A stretch of 64,000 nucleotides of DNA from the NCBI RefSeq assembly GCF_000359125.1, contig NZ_CAAF010000082.1:431361-495360 (forward strand). Reading direction: 5' to 3'. Numbering within the stretch: position 1 is the first letter of the stretch; every line of letters starts with the position of its first letter. A program made the translations under genes and the position numbers. Below, piece after piece: positions 34,010 through 42,317 of this stretch. A model generated the notes under the pieces. The model was not told the DNA's origin. It saw only the letters and a list, made by a program, of their open reading frames with translations, and ran no database searches. The DNA is from Mesorhizobium sp. STM 4661. GTDB taxonomy: Bacteria; Pseudomonadota; Alphaproteobacteria; Rhizobiales; Rhizobiaceae.

Positions 34010-36961
34010 ATGAAAAAAGGCGATCATCTCTTTCTTGTCGACGGCTCCGGCTACATCTTTCGCGCCTATCACGCGTTGCCGCCACTCAACCGCAAATCGG
34101 ATGGGTTGCCGACCAATGCCGTGCTTGGCTTCTGCAACATGGTGTGGAAGCTGATGCAGGACGCCCGCAATACCGACGTTGGCGTGGTGCCGACGCATTT
34201 CGCCGTCATCTTCGACTATTCGTCGAAGACCTTCCGCAACGACCTCTACCCCGAATACAAGGCCAATCGCTCGGCTCCGCCCGAGGATCTGATCCCGCAA
34301 TTCGGCCTGATCCGCCAGGCGACGACGGCCTTCAACCTGCCCTGCATCGAAATGGAGGGCTTCGAGGCCGACGACCTCATCGCCACCTATTGCCGGCTTG
34401 CCCGCGAAGCCGGCGGCGACACCACCATCATTTCCTCCGACAAGGATCTGATGCAGTTGGTGGGCGCCACCGTCGGCATGTACGACCCGATGAAGGACCG
34501 GCAGATCGGCATTCCCGAAGTCGTCGAGAAATGGGGCGTTCCGCCGGAAAAGATGATCGACCTGCAGGCGCTGACCGGCGACTCGGTCGACAATGTGCCG
34601 GGCGTACCCGGCATCGGCCCGAAGACGGCTGCGCAATTGCTCGAGCAGTTCGGCGATCTCGACGGCCTGCTCGCCCGCGCCGGCGAGATCAAGCAGGACA
34701 AGCGGCGGGAATCGATCATCGCCAATGCCGACAAGGCGCGCATTTCGCGTGAACTGGTGACGCTCAAGAACGATGTGCCGGTTGCCGAAGGGCTCGACGA
34801 TTTCGTGCTGCATGCGCCCGACGGACCGAAGTTGATCGGCTTCCTCAAGACCATGGAATTCACCACGCTGACCCGCCGTGTCGGTGAAGCGACCGGGACC
34901 GAGGTCGGCGATGTCCAGGCCGTTGCCGTCACCATCGAGCGCGCTGACGCCGCGCATGGCCCTGACGTCGGGTCCGGAGCGCCGGCGGCCGCCGAAAGCG
35001 CTGCTAGTGCCGGGCCGGACGAAGCGGCGTCCGCCAAGGCGCAAGCATCCGCGCAAGGCGACACCCCCTCCCTGCTTTCGGCGCTTCGCCTGGAGGCAGC
35101 TTCCGCCGGCAAGATCGATACATCAGCCTATGTCGCCATCCGCGATACCGCGACGCTGAAGGCCTGGTTGGCAGAGGCGAAGGAGACAGGTGTCGTCGCC
35201 TTCGATACGCAGACCACCTCGTCGGACCCGATGCTGGCCGACCTCGTCGGTTTCTCCATGGCGATCGCGCCCGGCCGCGCCGCCTATGTGCCGCTCGCCC
35301 ACACGAGCGGAAACGGCGACCTGCTCGGCGGCGGGTTGATCGAGAACCAGATCCCGGTCCGCGAAGCGCTGGCCCTCCTGAAACCTTTGCTCGAGGACCG
35401 CTCCGTCCTCAAGGTCGTGCAGGACGTCAAGTACGACATCGTCGTCATGAGCCGCCATGGCATCGACGTCGCGCCCTTCGACGACACCATGCTGATCTCC
35501 TACGTGCTCGACGCTGGTACCGGCCATCACGGGCTGGCCGCTCTTGCCGAAAAATGGCTTGGCCATGCGACGACCCCGCTCAGGGATCTCGCCGGTTCCG
35601 GAAGGAGCCTGGTCGGCTTCGACCAGGTCGATATCGACAGGGCGACCGGCTATGCCGCCGAACACGCCGACGTGACGCTGAGGCTGTGGCGGGTGCTGAA
35701 GCCGCGACTAGCCGCCAAGGGCCTCGTCTCCGTCTACGAGCGTCTGGAGCGGCCATTGGTGCCGGTGCTGGCAAGGATGGAGCAGCGCGGCATATCGGTC
35801 GACCGGCAGATCCTGTCGCGGCTCTCCGGCGAGCTGGCGCAAGGTGCGGCACGGCTGGAAGAGGAAATCTACGGGCTGGTCGGCGAGCGCATCAACATCG
35901 GTTCGCCAAAGCAGCTCGGCGACATATTGTTTGGACGCATGGGCCTGCCGGGTGGTTCGAAAACCAAGACCGGACAATGGTCGACCTCGGCGCAGCTGCT
36001 GGAGGATCTCGCCGCCGAAGGCCACGAACTGCCCAGAAAAATCGTCGACTGGCGCCAGCTCACCAAGCTGAAATCGACCTACACCGATGCGCTGCCAGGT
36101 TTCATCCATCCCGACACCAGGCGCGTGCATACCTCATACGCTCTCGCCGCGACGACGACGGGCCGGCTGTCATCCTCGGATCCGAACCTGCAGAACATTC
36201 CGGTGCGCACCGCCGAAGGGCGGAAGATCAGGACGGCCTTCATCGCCGACAAGGGCCACAAGCTGGTTTCGGCCGACTATAGCCAGATCGAGCTGCGCGT
36301 GCTCGCCCATGTCGCCGAAATCCCGCAGCTGACGCAGGCCTTCGCCGATGGCGCCGACATCCATGCGATCACAGCGTCGGAAATGTTCAACGTGCCGGTC
36401 GAGGGCATGCCGTCAGAGGTGCGCCGCCGCGCCAAGGCGATCAATTTCGGCATCGTCTACGGCATTTCGGCCTTCGGCCTCGCCAACCAGCTGTCGATCC
36501 CGCGCGAAGAGGCCGGCGCCTACATCAAGAAATATTTCGAGCGCTTCCCCGGCATTCGCGACTACATCGAAGCCACCAAGGCCTATGCCCGCGAACATGG
36601 CTTCGTCGAAACCATCTTCGGCCGCCGCATCCACTACCCCGAGATACGGTCGTCAAATCCTTCGATCCGCGCCTTCAACGAGCGCGCCTCGATCAATGCG
36701 CGCCTGCAGGGCACCGCCGCCGACATCATCCGCCGCGCCATGGTGCACATGGACGAGGCGCTGGAGAAGGCAGGGCTGTCAGCCCGCATGCTGCTGCAGG
36801 TGCATGACGAGCTGATCTTCGAAACGGTGGAGGCGGAAGTCGAGGCGACGATCCCTGTCGTGCGTCAGGTGATGGAAAACGCGCCGATGCCGGCGGTTTC
36901 GATGTCGGTGCCACTGCATGTCGATGCCCGCGCCGCCAACAACTGGGACGAGGCGCATTAG
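34010..36961 (+). CDS. polA: DNA polymerase I, with altered 3'-5' exonuclease site
   Basis: A 983-residue polymerase for Okazaki fragment processing and repair. Domains: 5'-3' exonuclease (1-300, LVDGSGYIFRAYHALPP), a Pro/Ala-rich linker, 3'-5' exonuclease-like (about 375-570) and polymerase (580-983). Polymerase motifs are intact: A DYSQIELRVLAH, B RRAKAINFGIVYG, C LQVHDELIFE. In the exonuclease domain motif I reads Asp399-Thr-Gln401 where the family has Asp-x-Glu, and motif III reads YAAEHAD, with His552 where the metal-binding Asp is expected. Asp476 of motif II remains. Proofreading is therefore probably weak or absent. The ATG at 34010 fits the family N-terminus. Confidence 0.95.
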   Translation: MKKGDHLFLVDGSGYIFRAYHALPPLNRKSDGLPTNAVLGFCNMVWKLMQDARNTDVGVVPTHFAVIFDYSSKTFRNDLYPEYKANRSAPPEDLIPQFGLIRQATTAFNLPCIEMEGFEADDLIATYCRLAREAGGDTTIISSDKDLMQLVGATVGMYDPMKDRQIGIPEVVEKWGVPPEKMIDLQALTGDSVDNVPGVPGIGPKTAAQLLEQFGDLDGLLARAGEIKQDKRRESIIANADKARISRELVTLKNDVPVAEGLDDFVLHAPDGPKLIGFLKTMEFTTLTRRVGEATGTEVGDVQAVAVTIERADAAHGPDVGSGAPAAAESAASAGPDEAASAKAQASAQGDTPSLLSALRLEAASAGKIDTSAYVAIRDTATLKAWLAEAKETGVVAFDTQTTSSDPMLADLVGFSMAIAPGRAAYVPLAHTSGNGDLLGGGLIENQIPVREALALLKPLLEDRSVLKVVQDVKYDIVVMSRHGIDVAPFDDTMLISYVLDAGTGHHGLAALAEKWLGHATTPLRDLAGSGRSLVGFDQVDIDRATGYAAEHADVTLRLWRVLKPRLAAKGLVSVYERLERPLVPVLARMEQRGISVDRQILSRLSGELAQGAARLEEEIYGLVGERINIGSPKQLGDILFGRMGLPGGSKTKTGQWSTSAQLLEDLAAEGHELPRKIVDWRQLTKLKSTYTDALPGFIHPDTRRVHTSYALAATTTGRLSSSDPNLQNIPVRTAEGRKIRTAFIADKGHKLVSADYSQIELRVLAHVAEIPQLTQAFADGADIHAITASEMFNVPVEGMPSEVRRRAKAINFGIVYGISAFGLANQLSIPREEAGAYIKKYFERFPGIRDYIEATKAYAREHGFVETIFGRRIHYPEIRSSNPSIRAFNERASINARLQGTAADIIRRAMVHMDEALEKAGLSARMLLQVHDELIFETVEAEVEATIPVVRQVMENAPMPAVSMSVPLHVDARAANNWDEAH

Positions 36962-36993
36962 CAGATCGGAACGGCTGGACGCCGCGTTCCTTC

Positions 36994-37147
36994 ACACCCC
37001 CCTCTGTCCTGCCGGACATCTCCCCCGCAAGGGGGGAGATCGGCAGCTTCACGGGCAGCGCTTTCATTTCAACGCTGGCAATTAGCGAAAGCCGAAGCGA
37101 CAGCTAATCTCCCCCTTGCGGGGAGTCCGGCAGGACAGAGGGGGGTG
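36994..37147. repeat. Long inverted repeat between polA and zur
   Basis: The left arm (cacccccctctgtcctgccg onward, 36994-37037) and right arm (37109-37147) are reverse complements over about 38 bases with few mismatches, around a 70-base centre. The left arm also contains its own hairpin (atctcccccgcaaggggggagat core). A related left arm ends the window at 63945-64000. The element fills the junction of convergent genes and may terminate both. Confidence 0.88.
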
Positions 37148-37177
37148 CTGTCCCTCCAGCATCGACAAGGCAGGCCT

Positions 37178-37582
37178 TCAGGCAGCCTCAGCCAAACACT
37201 TCGCACACGTCCCGCGGAATTCGATCACCGCCTTCTTGGCGGCAAAGCCGGTCGAGCGCACCCATTCGTCCAGCCGGTGGTCGACATCATGGTCGGACAT
37301 TTCGCTCACTTGCCCGCATGTGTCGCAGATGGCGAAGGCCGTCATCGAATGGCTGTGGTCGCGCGGCTCGGCGCAGGCGACGAACGAGTTGAGGCTTTCG
37401 AGCCTGTGCACCAAACCGGACTTCACGAGCGTATCGAGCGCGCGATAGACCTGCAGCGGCGCCCGGAAGCCGCGCTCGCGCAGCTGATCGAGCAACGTAT
37501 AGGCGCTGAGCGGCCCGCTGGCGGCCTCGAGCTTCTCGAGCACGCACAATTGGTTCTTCGTCAGCACATCCCTAGCCGCCAT
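37178..37582 (-). CDS. zur: Fur-family zinc uptake regulator
   Basis: A 134-residue Fur-family repressor. The winged helix spans about 8-75 (TKNQLCVLEKLEAASGPLSA, then PLQVYRALDTLVKSGLVHRL). The dimerisation and metal domain contains HSHSMTAFAICDTCGQVSEM and the C-terminal RGTCAKCLAEA, giving two CxxC pairs for a structural zinc. The sequence resembles rhizobial Zur more than Fur/Mur. The ATG at 37582 is preferred because the family starts MAARDVLTKNQ; an extra 17 codons are open upstream. No zinc transporter gene is adjacent. Confidence 0.82.
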   Translation of the reverse strand: MAARDVLTKNQLCVLEKLEAASGPLSAYTLLDQLRERGFRAPLQVYRALDTLVKSGLVHRLESLNSFVACAEPRDHSHSMTAFAICDTCGQVSEMSDHDVDHRLDEWVRSTGFAAKKAVIEFRGTCAKCLAEAA

Positions 37583-37781
37583 GATCCCGTTTCCAACCTG
37601 TCTGCGCCATTCGCACATCACGTCTGGATGCAAATGGTCCTTGTCCTACCCAGATAGCGACGAACAGGCGTTTTTGCTACTGTTTCTGCCTGACGGGCAA
37701 TACAGTCACCTTCGTGGCGCAATGGCGCGCCGCAAGTCGACCGTGGCGCCGCATTCAAAATACTGACAAAATCTGGACGAG

Positions 37782-38006
37782 AGCCCGGCCTCACAGGCGA
37801 ACGCACAGTTCTGCGGCGGCAGCCTGATCGCGCCGCAATGGGTGCTGACGGCGGCGCACTGCCTCATCGACAACGGCCAGCCGATTTCGCCTGGTGTTGT
37901 CACCGTGCTGACCGGTGCCACTGATCTCAGCGAAGGCAGGCGCTACAAGGTGGCGGAGATCATCGTCAACGAGAGCTACACGGCTCAAAAGCCGGCCAAG
38001 CCCTGA
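37782..38006 (+). pseudogene. Trypsin-like serine protease fragment
   Basis: The frame ending at the TGA at 38004 encodes FCGGSLIAPQWVLTAAHC and then ISPGVVTVLTGATDLSEG and YKVAEIIVNESY. This is the catalytic-histidine region of an S1 (chymotrypsin-fold) protease. The secretion signal and activation site are missing upstream, where a stop interrupts the frame at 37764-37766. The catalytic Asp and Ser regions are missing downstream. It is therefore a remnant about 75 codons long. A hairpin terminator still follows it. Confidence 0.82.
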
Positions 38007-38022
38007 GCGGGTTCACGTTCGA

Positions 38023-38058
38023 ATGAAAGACGGTGGGATCAAGCCCGCCGTCTTTCAT
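38023..38058. terminator. Bidirectional hairpin terminator
   Basis: ATGAAAGACGGTGGG pairs with CCCGCCGTCTTTCAT (one G-T mismatch) around a 6-base loop, followed by TTTT on the plus strand and preceded by A/T-rich sequence. It lies between the protease remnant and the convergent aldo-keto reductase gene. Confidence 0.8.
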
Positions 38059-38080
38059 TTTGCCGGCTATTGATTTCCGG

Positions 38081-39127
38081 TCACTTCCTCGGGGGACCTT
38101 TTCGTTCCGCCGAGGACGCCCACAGATTGATGTCGGCTTCGCGCGCGTAGGTGTCGATCTCGGCGAGTTCGGCGTCACTGAAATCGAGCGCCTTCAGCGC
38201 GCCGACGCAATCCTCGACCTGTTCCGGCCGGCTGGCGCCGATCAGCGCCGAGGTCACACGGCCCTTGCGCAGCACCCAGGCCAGCGCCATCTGCGCCAGC
38301 GTCTGGCCGCGGCGGCCGGCAATGGCGTTCAGCGCCTTGATGTTGGTGATGGTCTTGTCGTCGATGAAAGCCGCCTTCAGCGACTTGCCCTGGGCAGCGC
38401 GGCTGTCCTCGGGGATGCCGCCGAGATATTTGTCGGTCAGCATGCCTTGCGCCAGCGGCGAGAACACGATCGAACCGACGCCCAGCCCCTCCAGCGTATC
38501 CAGCAGCCCGTCTTCCTCGACCCAGCGGTTGAGCATCGAATAACTCGGCTGGTGGATGACGCAGGGCGTGCCGAGCTGCTTCAATATGTCGGCGGCCTCA
38601 CGCGTGCGTTGCGAATTATAGGAGGAGATGCCGGCGTAAAGCGCCTTGCCTGAACGCACCGCATGGTCGAGCGCACCCATCGTCTCCTCCAGCGGGGTAT
38701 CGGGGTCGAAGCGGTGCGAATAGAAGATATCGACATAGTCGAGCCCCATCCGCTTCAGGCTCTGGTCGAGGCTGGCCAGCACATATTTGCGTCCGCCCCA
38801 TTCGCCGTACGGGCCGGCCCACATTTCATATCCGGCCTTGGTCGAGATGATCAACTCGTCGCGATAGGCGGCAAAGTCGGTGCGCAGGATTTCGCCGAAG
38901 GCGGTCTCGGCCGAGCCGGGCGGCGGACCGTAATTGTTGGCGAGGTCGAAATGCGTGATGCCAAGGTCAAAGGCCTTGCGCGCGATGGCCTGCTTGGTCT
39001 TGTGCGGCGTGTCGTTGCCGAAATTGTGCCAAAGCCCAAGCGAGATTGCCGGCAGCTTCAGGCCGGACCGCCCACAGCGGTTGTAGATCATTTTCTCGTA
39101 GCGGTTTTCGGCGGCGACATAGGGCAT
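38081..39127 (-). CDS. Aldo/keto reductase, YghZ/L-glyceraldehyde 3-phosphate reductase type
   Basis: A 348-residue NADPH-dependent TIM-barrel reductase. Catalytic residues are visible: Asp in THFDLANNYGPPPGSAE with its Tyr, Lys in ISTKAGYEMWAG and His in VDIFYSHRFDP. The N-terminus RYEKMIYNRCGRSGLKLP and the length fit the YghZ branch (E. coli YghZ reduces L-glyceraldehyde 3-phosphate and methylglyoxal). GAGGA lies before the ATG at 39127. It is on the same strand as the sugar ABC operon but 135 bases downstream, separated by a hairpin. Confidence 0.9.
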   Translation of the reverse strand: MPYVAAENRYEKMIYNRCGRSGLKLPAISLGLWHNFGNDTPHKTKQAIARKAFDLGITHFDLANNYGPPPGSAETAFGEILRTDFAAYRDELIISTKAGYEMWAGPYGEWGGRKYVLASLDQSLKRMGLDYVDIFYSHRFDPDTPLEETMGALDHAVRSGKALYAGISSYNSQRTREAADILKQLGTPCVIHQPSYSMLNRWVEEDGLLDTLEGLGVGSIVFSPLAQGMLTDKYLGGIPEDSRAAQGKSLKAAFIDDKTITNIKALNAIAGRRGQTLAQMALAWVLRKGRVTSALIGASRPEQVEDCVGALKALDFSDAELAEIDTYAREADINLWASSAERKGPPRK

Positions 39128-39203
39128 GGGGAAATCCTCGTATCTGATCGGACCGGGGGCCGTCATCACGAACGCAACGAGCAGGCCCAGCGCGCCATCC
39201 TTA

Positions 39204-39231
39204 CCCTCTCCCCAAGGCAACGGGGAGAGGG
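39204..39231. repeat. Short perfect palindrome
   Basis: CCCTCTCCCC and GGGGAGAGGG flank an 8-base loop. It lies between the Gfo/Idh gene stop and the aldo-keto reductase start, both on the minus strand. It could be a terminator or mRNA-stabilising hairpin. Its composition matches other rhizobial intergenic hairpins. Confidence 0.65.
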
Positions 39232-39261
39232 GTGGTCAAAATTATCGATAATCGCTGCGGC

Positions 39262-40404
39262 TTATTTCTTCTTGGTCAGCAGCGCCTTCGCTTCCTCGAC
39301 GCCGAGTGCGGCCGGCCGTTCGCAGCTTGTCTGCATGGCGACGAACTTGCCGGTCTCGCCAGACAGCAGCATGCCGGTCATGACGTCGACGGCATGCAGC
39401 GCCAGTTCCATCGAACAGCGGTGCGGCCGTCCTTCGGTGATCGCCAATGCCATATCGGCCAGACCGGCGGTCCGGTAATTGGCCATCATGCCGTGCGAAT
39501 GCATCTCATTGGCGACGCCGAACGGATGCTTCCATTTCGGCAGCTTCTTGACCGGCTTGTCCGCCTCGGTGAGACGCACTTCGCCACCGAAGAAATTCGG
39601 ATCCGGCACGAACACCGTGCCCGTCTCGCCATAGAGTTCCATCGGCGCGTGACCATGGCTCCAGACGTCCCAGCTGGTATTGAGCGTCACCACGGCGCCG
39701 TTCTCGAACTCCATCAGGCCGTGGATGGTCGTCGGCGTGGCGACCGGGATTTTTTCGCCAGCGCGCGGCTTGGACGAAATCGTCCGCTCCTTCGCCGGGA
39801 TCGAGGCAAACGCTGCGACCTGGCTAACCGGCCCGATCAACTGGATCAGATTGGTGATATAGTAGGGTCCGATATCGAGCACCGGTCCCGCGCCAGGCAG
39901 GAAGAAGAAGTCCGGATTGGGATGCCAGTGCTCCATACCGTGGCTCATCACATGGCAGGTGCCGCTGGTGATCTTGCCGAGTGTGCCGGTGTCGATCAGA
40001 TTGCGGACAAGCTGATGCGCGCCGCCGAGGAAGGTGTCGGGCGCCGAGCCGATGCGCAGTCCCTTTTTCTCTGCTCGCTTCTTCAGGTCGAGCCCTTCCT
40101 TGACCGACAGCACGAAGGGCTTTTCCGAATAGACGTGCTTGCCGGCATCGAGCACCTGCTTCGACACTTCGTAGTGCACCGCCGGAATGGTGAGGTTGAC
40201 AATGATGTCGATGTCGTCGGCCTTGAGTAGATCGTCGACGGTTTCCGCGCGCAGTCTGAACTCCTTCGCCCGCGCCTTCGCCGCCTCCATGTTGATGTCG
40301 GCGCAAGCACGCATCTCGATGCCCCGAAACAACGGGGCAAGCGAGAAATATGCCTTCGAGATGTTGCCGCAGCCGATGACGCCGATACCCAGTTTTTTTG
40401 CCAT
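39262..40404 (-). CDS. Gfo/Idh/MocA family oxidoreductase
   Basis: A 380-residue NAD(P)-dependent sugar or inositol dehydrogenase. The cofactor motif IGVIGCGNISKAYF opens the protein. The catalytic EKPFVLS segment (Lys of the EKP motif) is at about residue 95. The C-terminal beta-sheet domain follows with GPYYITNLIQLIG. It begins 11 bases after the stop of the TIM-barrel isomerase gene and belongs to the LacI-controlled ABC operon. It probably oxidises the imported sugar or its derivative; the substrate is not readable. Confidence 0.9.
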   Translation of the reverse strand: MAKKLGIGVIGCGNISKAYFSLAPLFRGIEMRACADINMEAAKARAKEFRLRAETVDDLLKADDIDIIVNLTIPAVHYEVSKQVLDAGKHVYSEKPFVLSVKEGLDLKKRAEKKGLRIGSAPDTFLGGAHQLVRNLIDTGTLGKITSGTCHVMSHGMEHWHPNPDFFFLPGAGPVLDIGPYYITNLIQLIGPVSQVAAFASIPAKERTISSKPRAGEKIPVATPTTIHGLMEFENGAVVTLNTSWDVWSHGHAPMELYGETGTVFVPDPNFFGGEVRLTEADKPVKKLPKWKHPFGVANEMHSHGMMANYRTAGLADMALAITEGRPHRCSMELALHAVDVMTGMLLSGETGKFVAMQTSCERPAALGVEEAKALLTKKK

Positions 40405-40415
40405 GTTGGTTGTTC

Positions 40416-41162
40416 CTAGTAATTCTTGACGGATGCGATCGAGCGGCGGGCGAAGCGCTCGACATCGTTGGGATTGTCCTGCTCCATGACGTAGTACTTG
40501 GCGGCGCTGTTGGCGCGCAATGCCTTGATCAGGCCGGCCCAGTCGATCGTGCCGTGGCCGACATCCGACCAGCCGTCCTCGTCGAGCCCCTCGCCAGGCT
40601 TGGCCATGTCCTTGACATGGACGGCGACGATACGCTTGCCATGCTTCTCGATCCACGGCAGCGGATCGTCGCCGCCGCGCACCACCCAGGCGACGTCCAT
40701 TTCCCAGCCAATGTCGGGTGCGGAAGACAGGATGTGGTCCTGCGGCACCGAGCCGTCGGCAAGCGTCTTGAATTCGAAATCATGGTTGTGCCAGGCAAAG
40801 CCGTAGCCGGCTTTCCTTGCGGCCTCGCCGACCTTAGCCAGGCGTTCGCCGAAACCGCGCCAGCCGGCCGCGTCCGCCGGCCTGGCTTCGGCAACCAGAT
40901 AGGGGCAGATCAGCAGTGTGATGCCGAGTGCATCGGCGATTTTGCGCACGCCGTCGAAATCCTTCTCCAGCGCGTCGATCGAGAAATGCCCGGTCGGCAT
41001 CGCAAGCCCGTTCTTATCGAGCTCGGCACGGAAGGATTTGGGATCGTCATAAACGCCGCCGAACCCTTCGACTTGCGCGTAGCCGAGTTCGCCGAGCGTC
41101 TTCAGCACGCCCTCCCAGGGCAGGAAGTTGCGGGCGCTGTAAAGTTGGAATGACCAGTTCAT
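40416..41162 (-). CDS. Sugar phosphate isomerase/epimerase-like TIM-barrel protein
   Basis: A 248-residue AP-endonuclease-2-fold protein (IolE/Hyi/xylose isomerase-like). Metal-binding residues are suggested in YGFAWHNHDFEFK, IGWEMDVAWVVRGG, IVAVHVKDMAK and YYVMEQDNP. It sits between the ABC ATPase gene and the Gfo/Idh gene in the same operon, a pairing seen in inositol-like and keto-sugar catabolic pathways. The exact reaction is unknown. Confidence 0.85.
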   Translation of the reverse strand: MNWSFQLYSARNFLPWEGVLKTLGELGYAQVEGFGGVYDDPKSFRAELDKNGLAMPTGHFSIDALEKDFDGVRKIADALGITLLICPYLVAEARPADAAGWRGFGERLAKVGEAARKAGYGFAWHNHDFEFKTLADGSVPQDHILSSAPDIGWEMDVAWVVRGGDDPLPWIEKHGKRIVAVHVKDMAKPGEGLDEDGWSDVGHGTIDWAGLIKALRANSAAKYYVMEQDNPNDVERFARRSIASVKNY

Positions 41163-41216
41163 CGTCTCTGTCCGTTCTCTTTGGGGTAGTTTCTTGGGGG
41201 ATGGGTGGTTGGGAGG

Positions 41217-42317
41217 CTAAAGGCGATTGCCGGTTTTGGCGTCGAAGAGCGAGGCGCGCATCGGGTCGAAACCGATGCTCACCGTGTCCGCATTGTTTGG
41301 TGTGCGCTCCGACGTCACCCGCACGGTGAAATTCTGCCCGCCGAGCTTCAGCCAGACCAGCGTGTCGGAGCCCATCGGCTCGACGACCTCGACACTTGCC
41401 GTCGCGGCAAACGGCCAGCCCGCGCCGCTGTTGAAGGCGACATGCTCGGGGCGGATGCCGAACACCGCCGGACCCGGCGTCGGTTCCTTCTCGAAAGTGT
41501 AGGTCGAAAGCGGGATACGCGCGTCCTCGACAGCGAAGTACCAATTGCCGCCGTCCTTCACCAGCCTGCCCTCAAGGAAATTCATTGCCGGCGAGCCGAG
41601 GAAGCCGGCGACAAACCGGTTGACCGGCCGGTTGTAGATCGTCTGCGGCGCGTCGAGCTGCTGGATGACGCCGCCCTTCATCACCGCGATGCGATCGGCC
41701 AGCGTCATCGCTTCGATCTGGTCGTGGGTGACGTAGATCATCGTGTTCTCAAGCTTGCGGTGCAAGAGCTTGATCTCGACGCGCAGCTCGGAACGCAATT
41801 TGGCGTCGAGGTTGGAGAGCGGCTCGTCGAACAGGAAGACATCGACGTCGCGCACCAGAGCCCGCCCGATCGCGACGCGCTGGCGCTGGCCACCAGACAG
41901 GGCGGCCGGCTTGCGCTGCAGCAACGGCTCGATCTGCAGGATTTCTGACGCGCGCGCGATGCGCTTGGCGATCTCTTCCTTGGGTAGGCCGGCGACGCGC
42001 AGGCCGAAGGAGAGGTTCCTCTCCACCGTCATTTGCGGATAGAGCGCATAGGACTGGAACACCATGCCGATGCCGCGGTCCTTGGGTTCCTCCCAGGTGA
42101 CGTTCTTGCCCTTGATGAAGATGCGGCCCTCCGAAATGTCGAGCAGGCCGGCGATGCAGTTGAGCAAGGTCGACTTGCCGCAGCCGGACGGCCCGAGCAG
42201 CACGATGAACTCGCCCTCGGCGACATCGAGGTTGAGCGTCTCCAGCACCGAGATAGCGCCGAAATTCAGCGACAGGTCCTGGATCGACACGCTGGGGTTC
42301 GCGATTGCTGTCATCAT
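41217..42317 (-). CDS. Sugar ABC transporter ATP-binding protein (UgpC/MalK type)
   Basis: A 366-residue CUT1-family ATPase. Walker A GPSGCGKSTLL, signature LSGGQRQRVAIGRALV, Walker B DVFLFDEPLSNLDAKL and the switch histidine in IYVTHDQIEAMTLADR are all present. TOBE/regulatory domains follow (about 240-366, with VFGIRPEHVAF). The start overlaps the stop of the preceding permease by one base (TGATG). It energises the two adjacent permeases. Confidence 0.94.
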   Translation of the reverse strand: MMTAIANPSVSIQDLSLNFGAISVLETLNLDVAEGEFIVLLGPSGCGKSTLLNCIAGLLDISEGRIFIKGKNVTWEEPKDRGIGMVFQSYALYPQMTVERNLSFGLRVAGLPKEEIAKRIARASEILQIEPLLQRKPAALSGGQRQRVAIGRALVRDVDVFLFDEPLSNLDAKLRSELRVEIKLLHRKLENTMIYVTHDQIEAMTLADRIAVMKGGVIQQLDAPQTIYNRPVNRFVAGFLGSPAMNFLEGRLVKDGGNWYFAVEDARIPLSTYTFEKEPTPGPAVFGIRPEHVAFNSGAGWPFAATASVEVVEPMGSDTLVWLKLGGQNFTVRVTSERTPNNADTVSIGFDPMRASLFDAKTGNRL

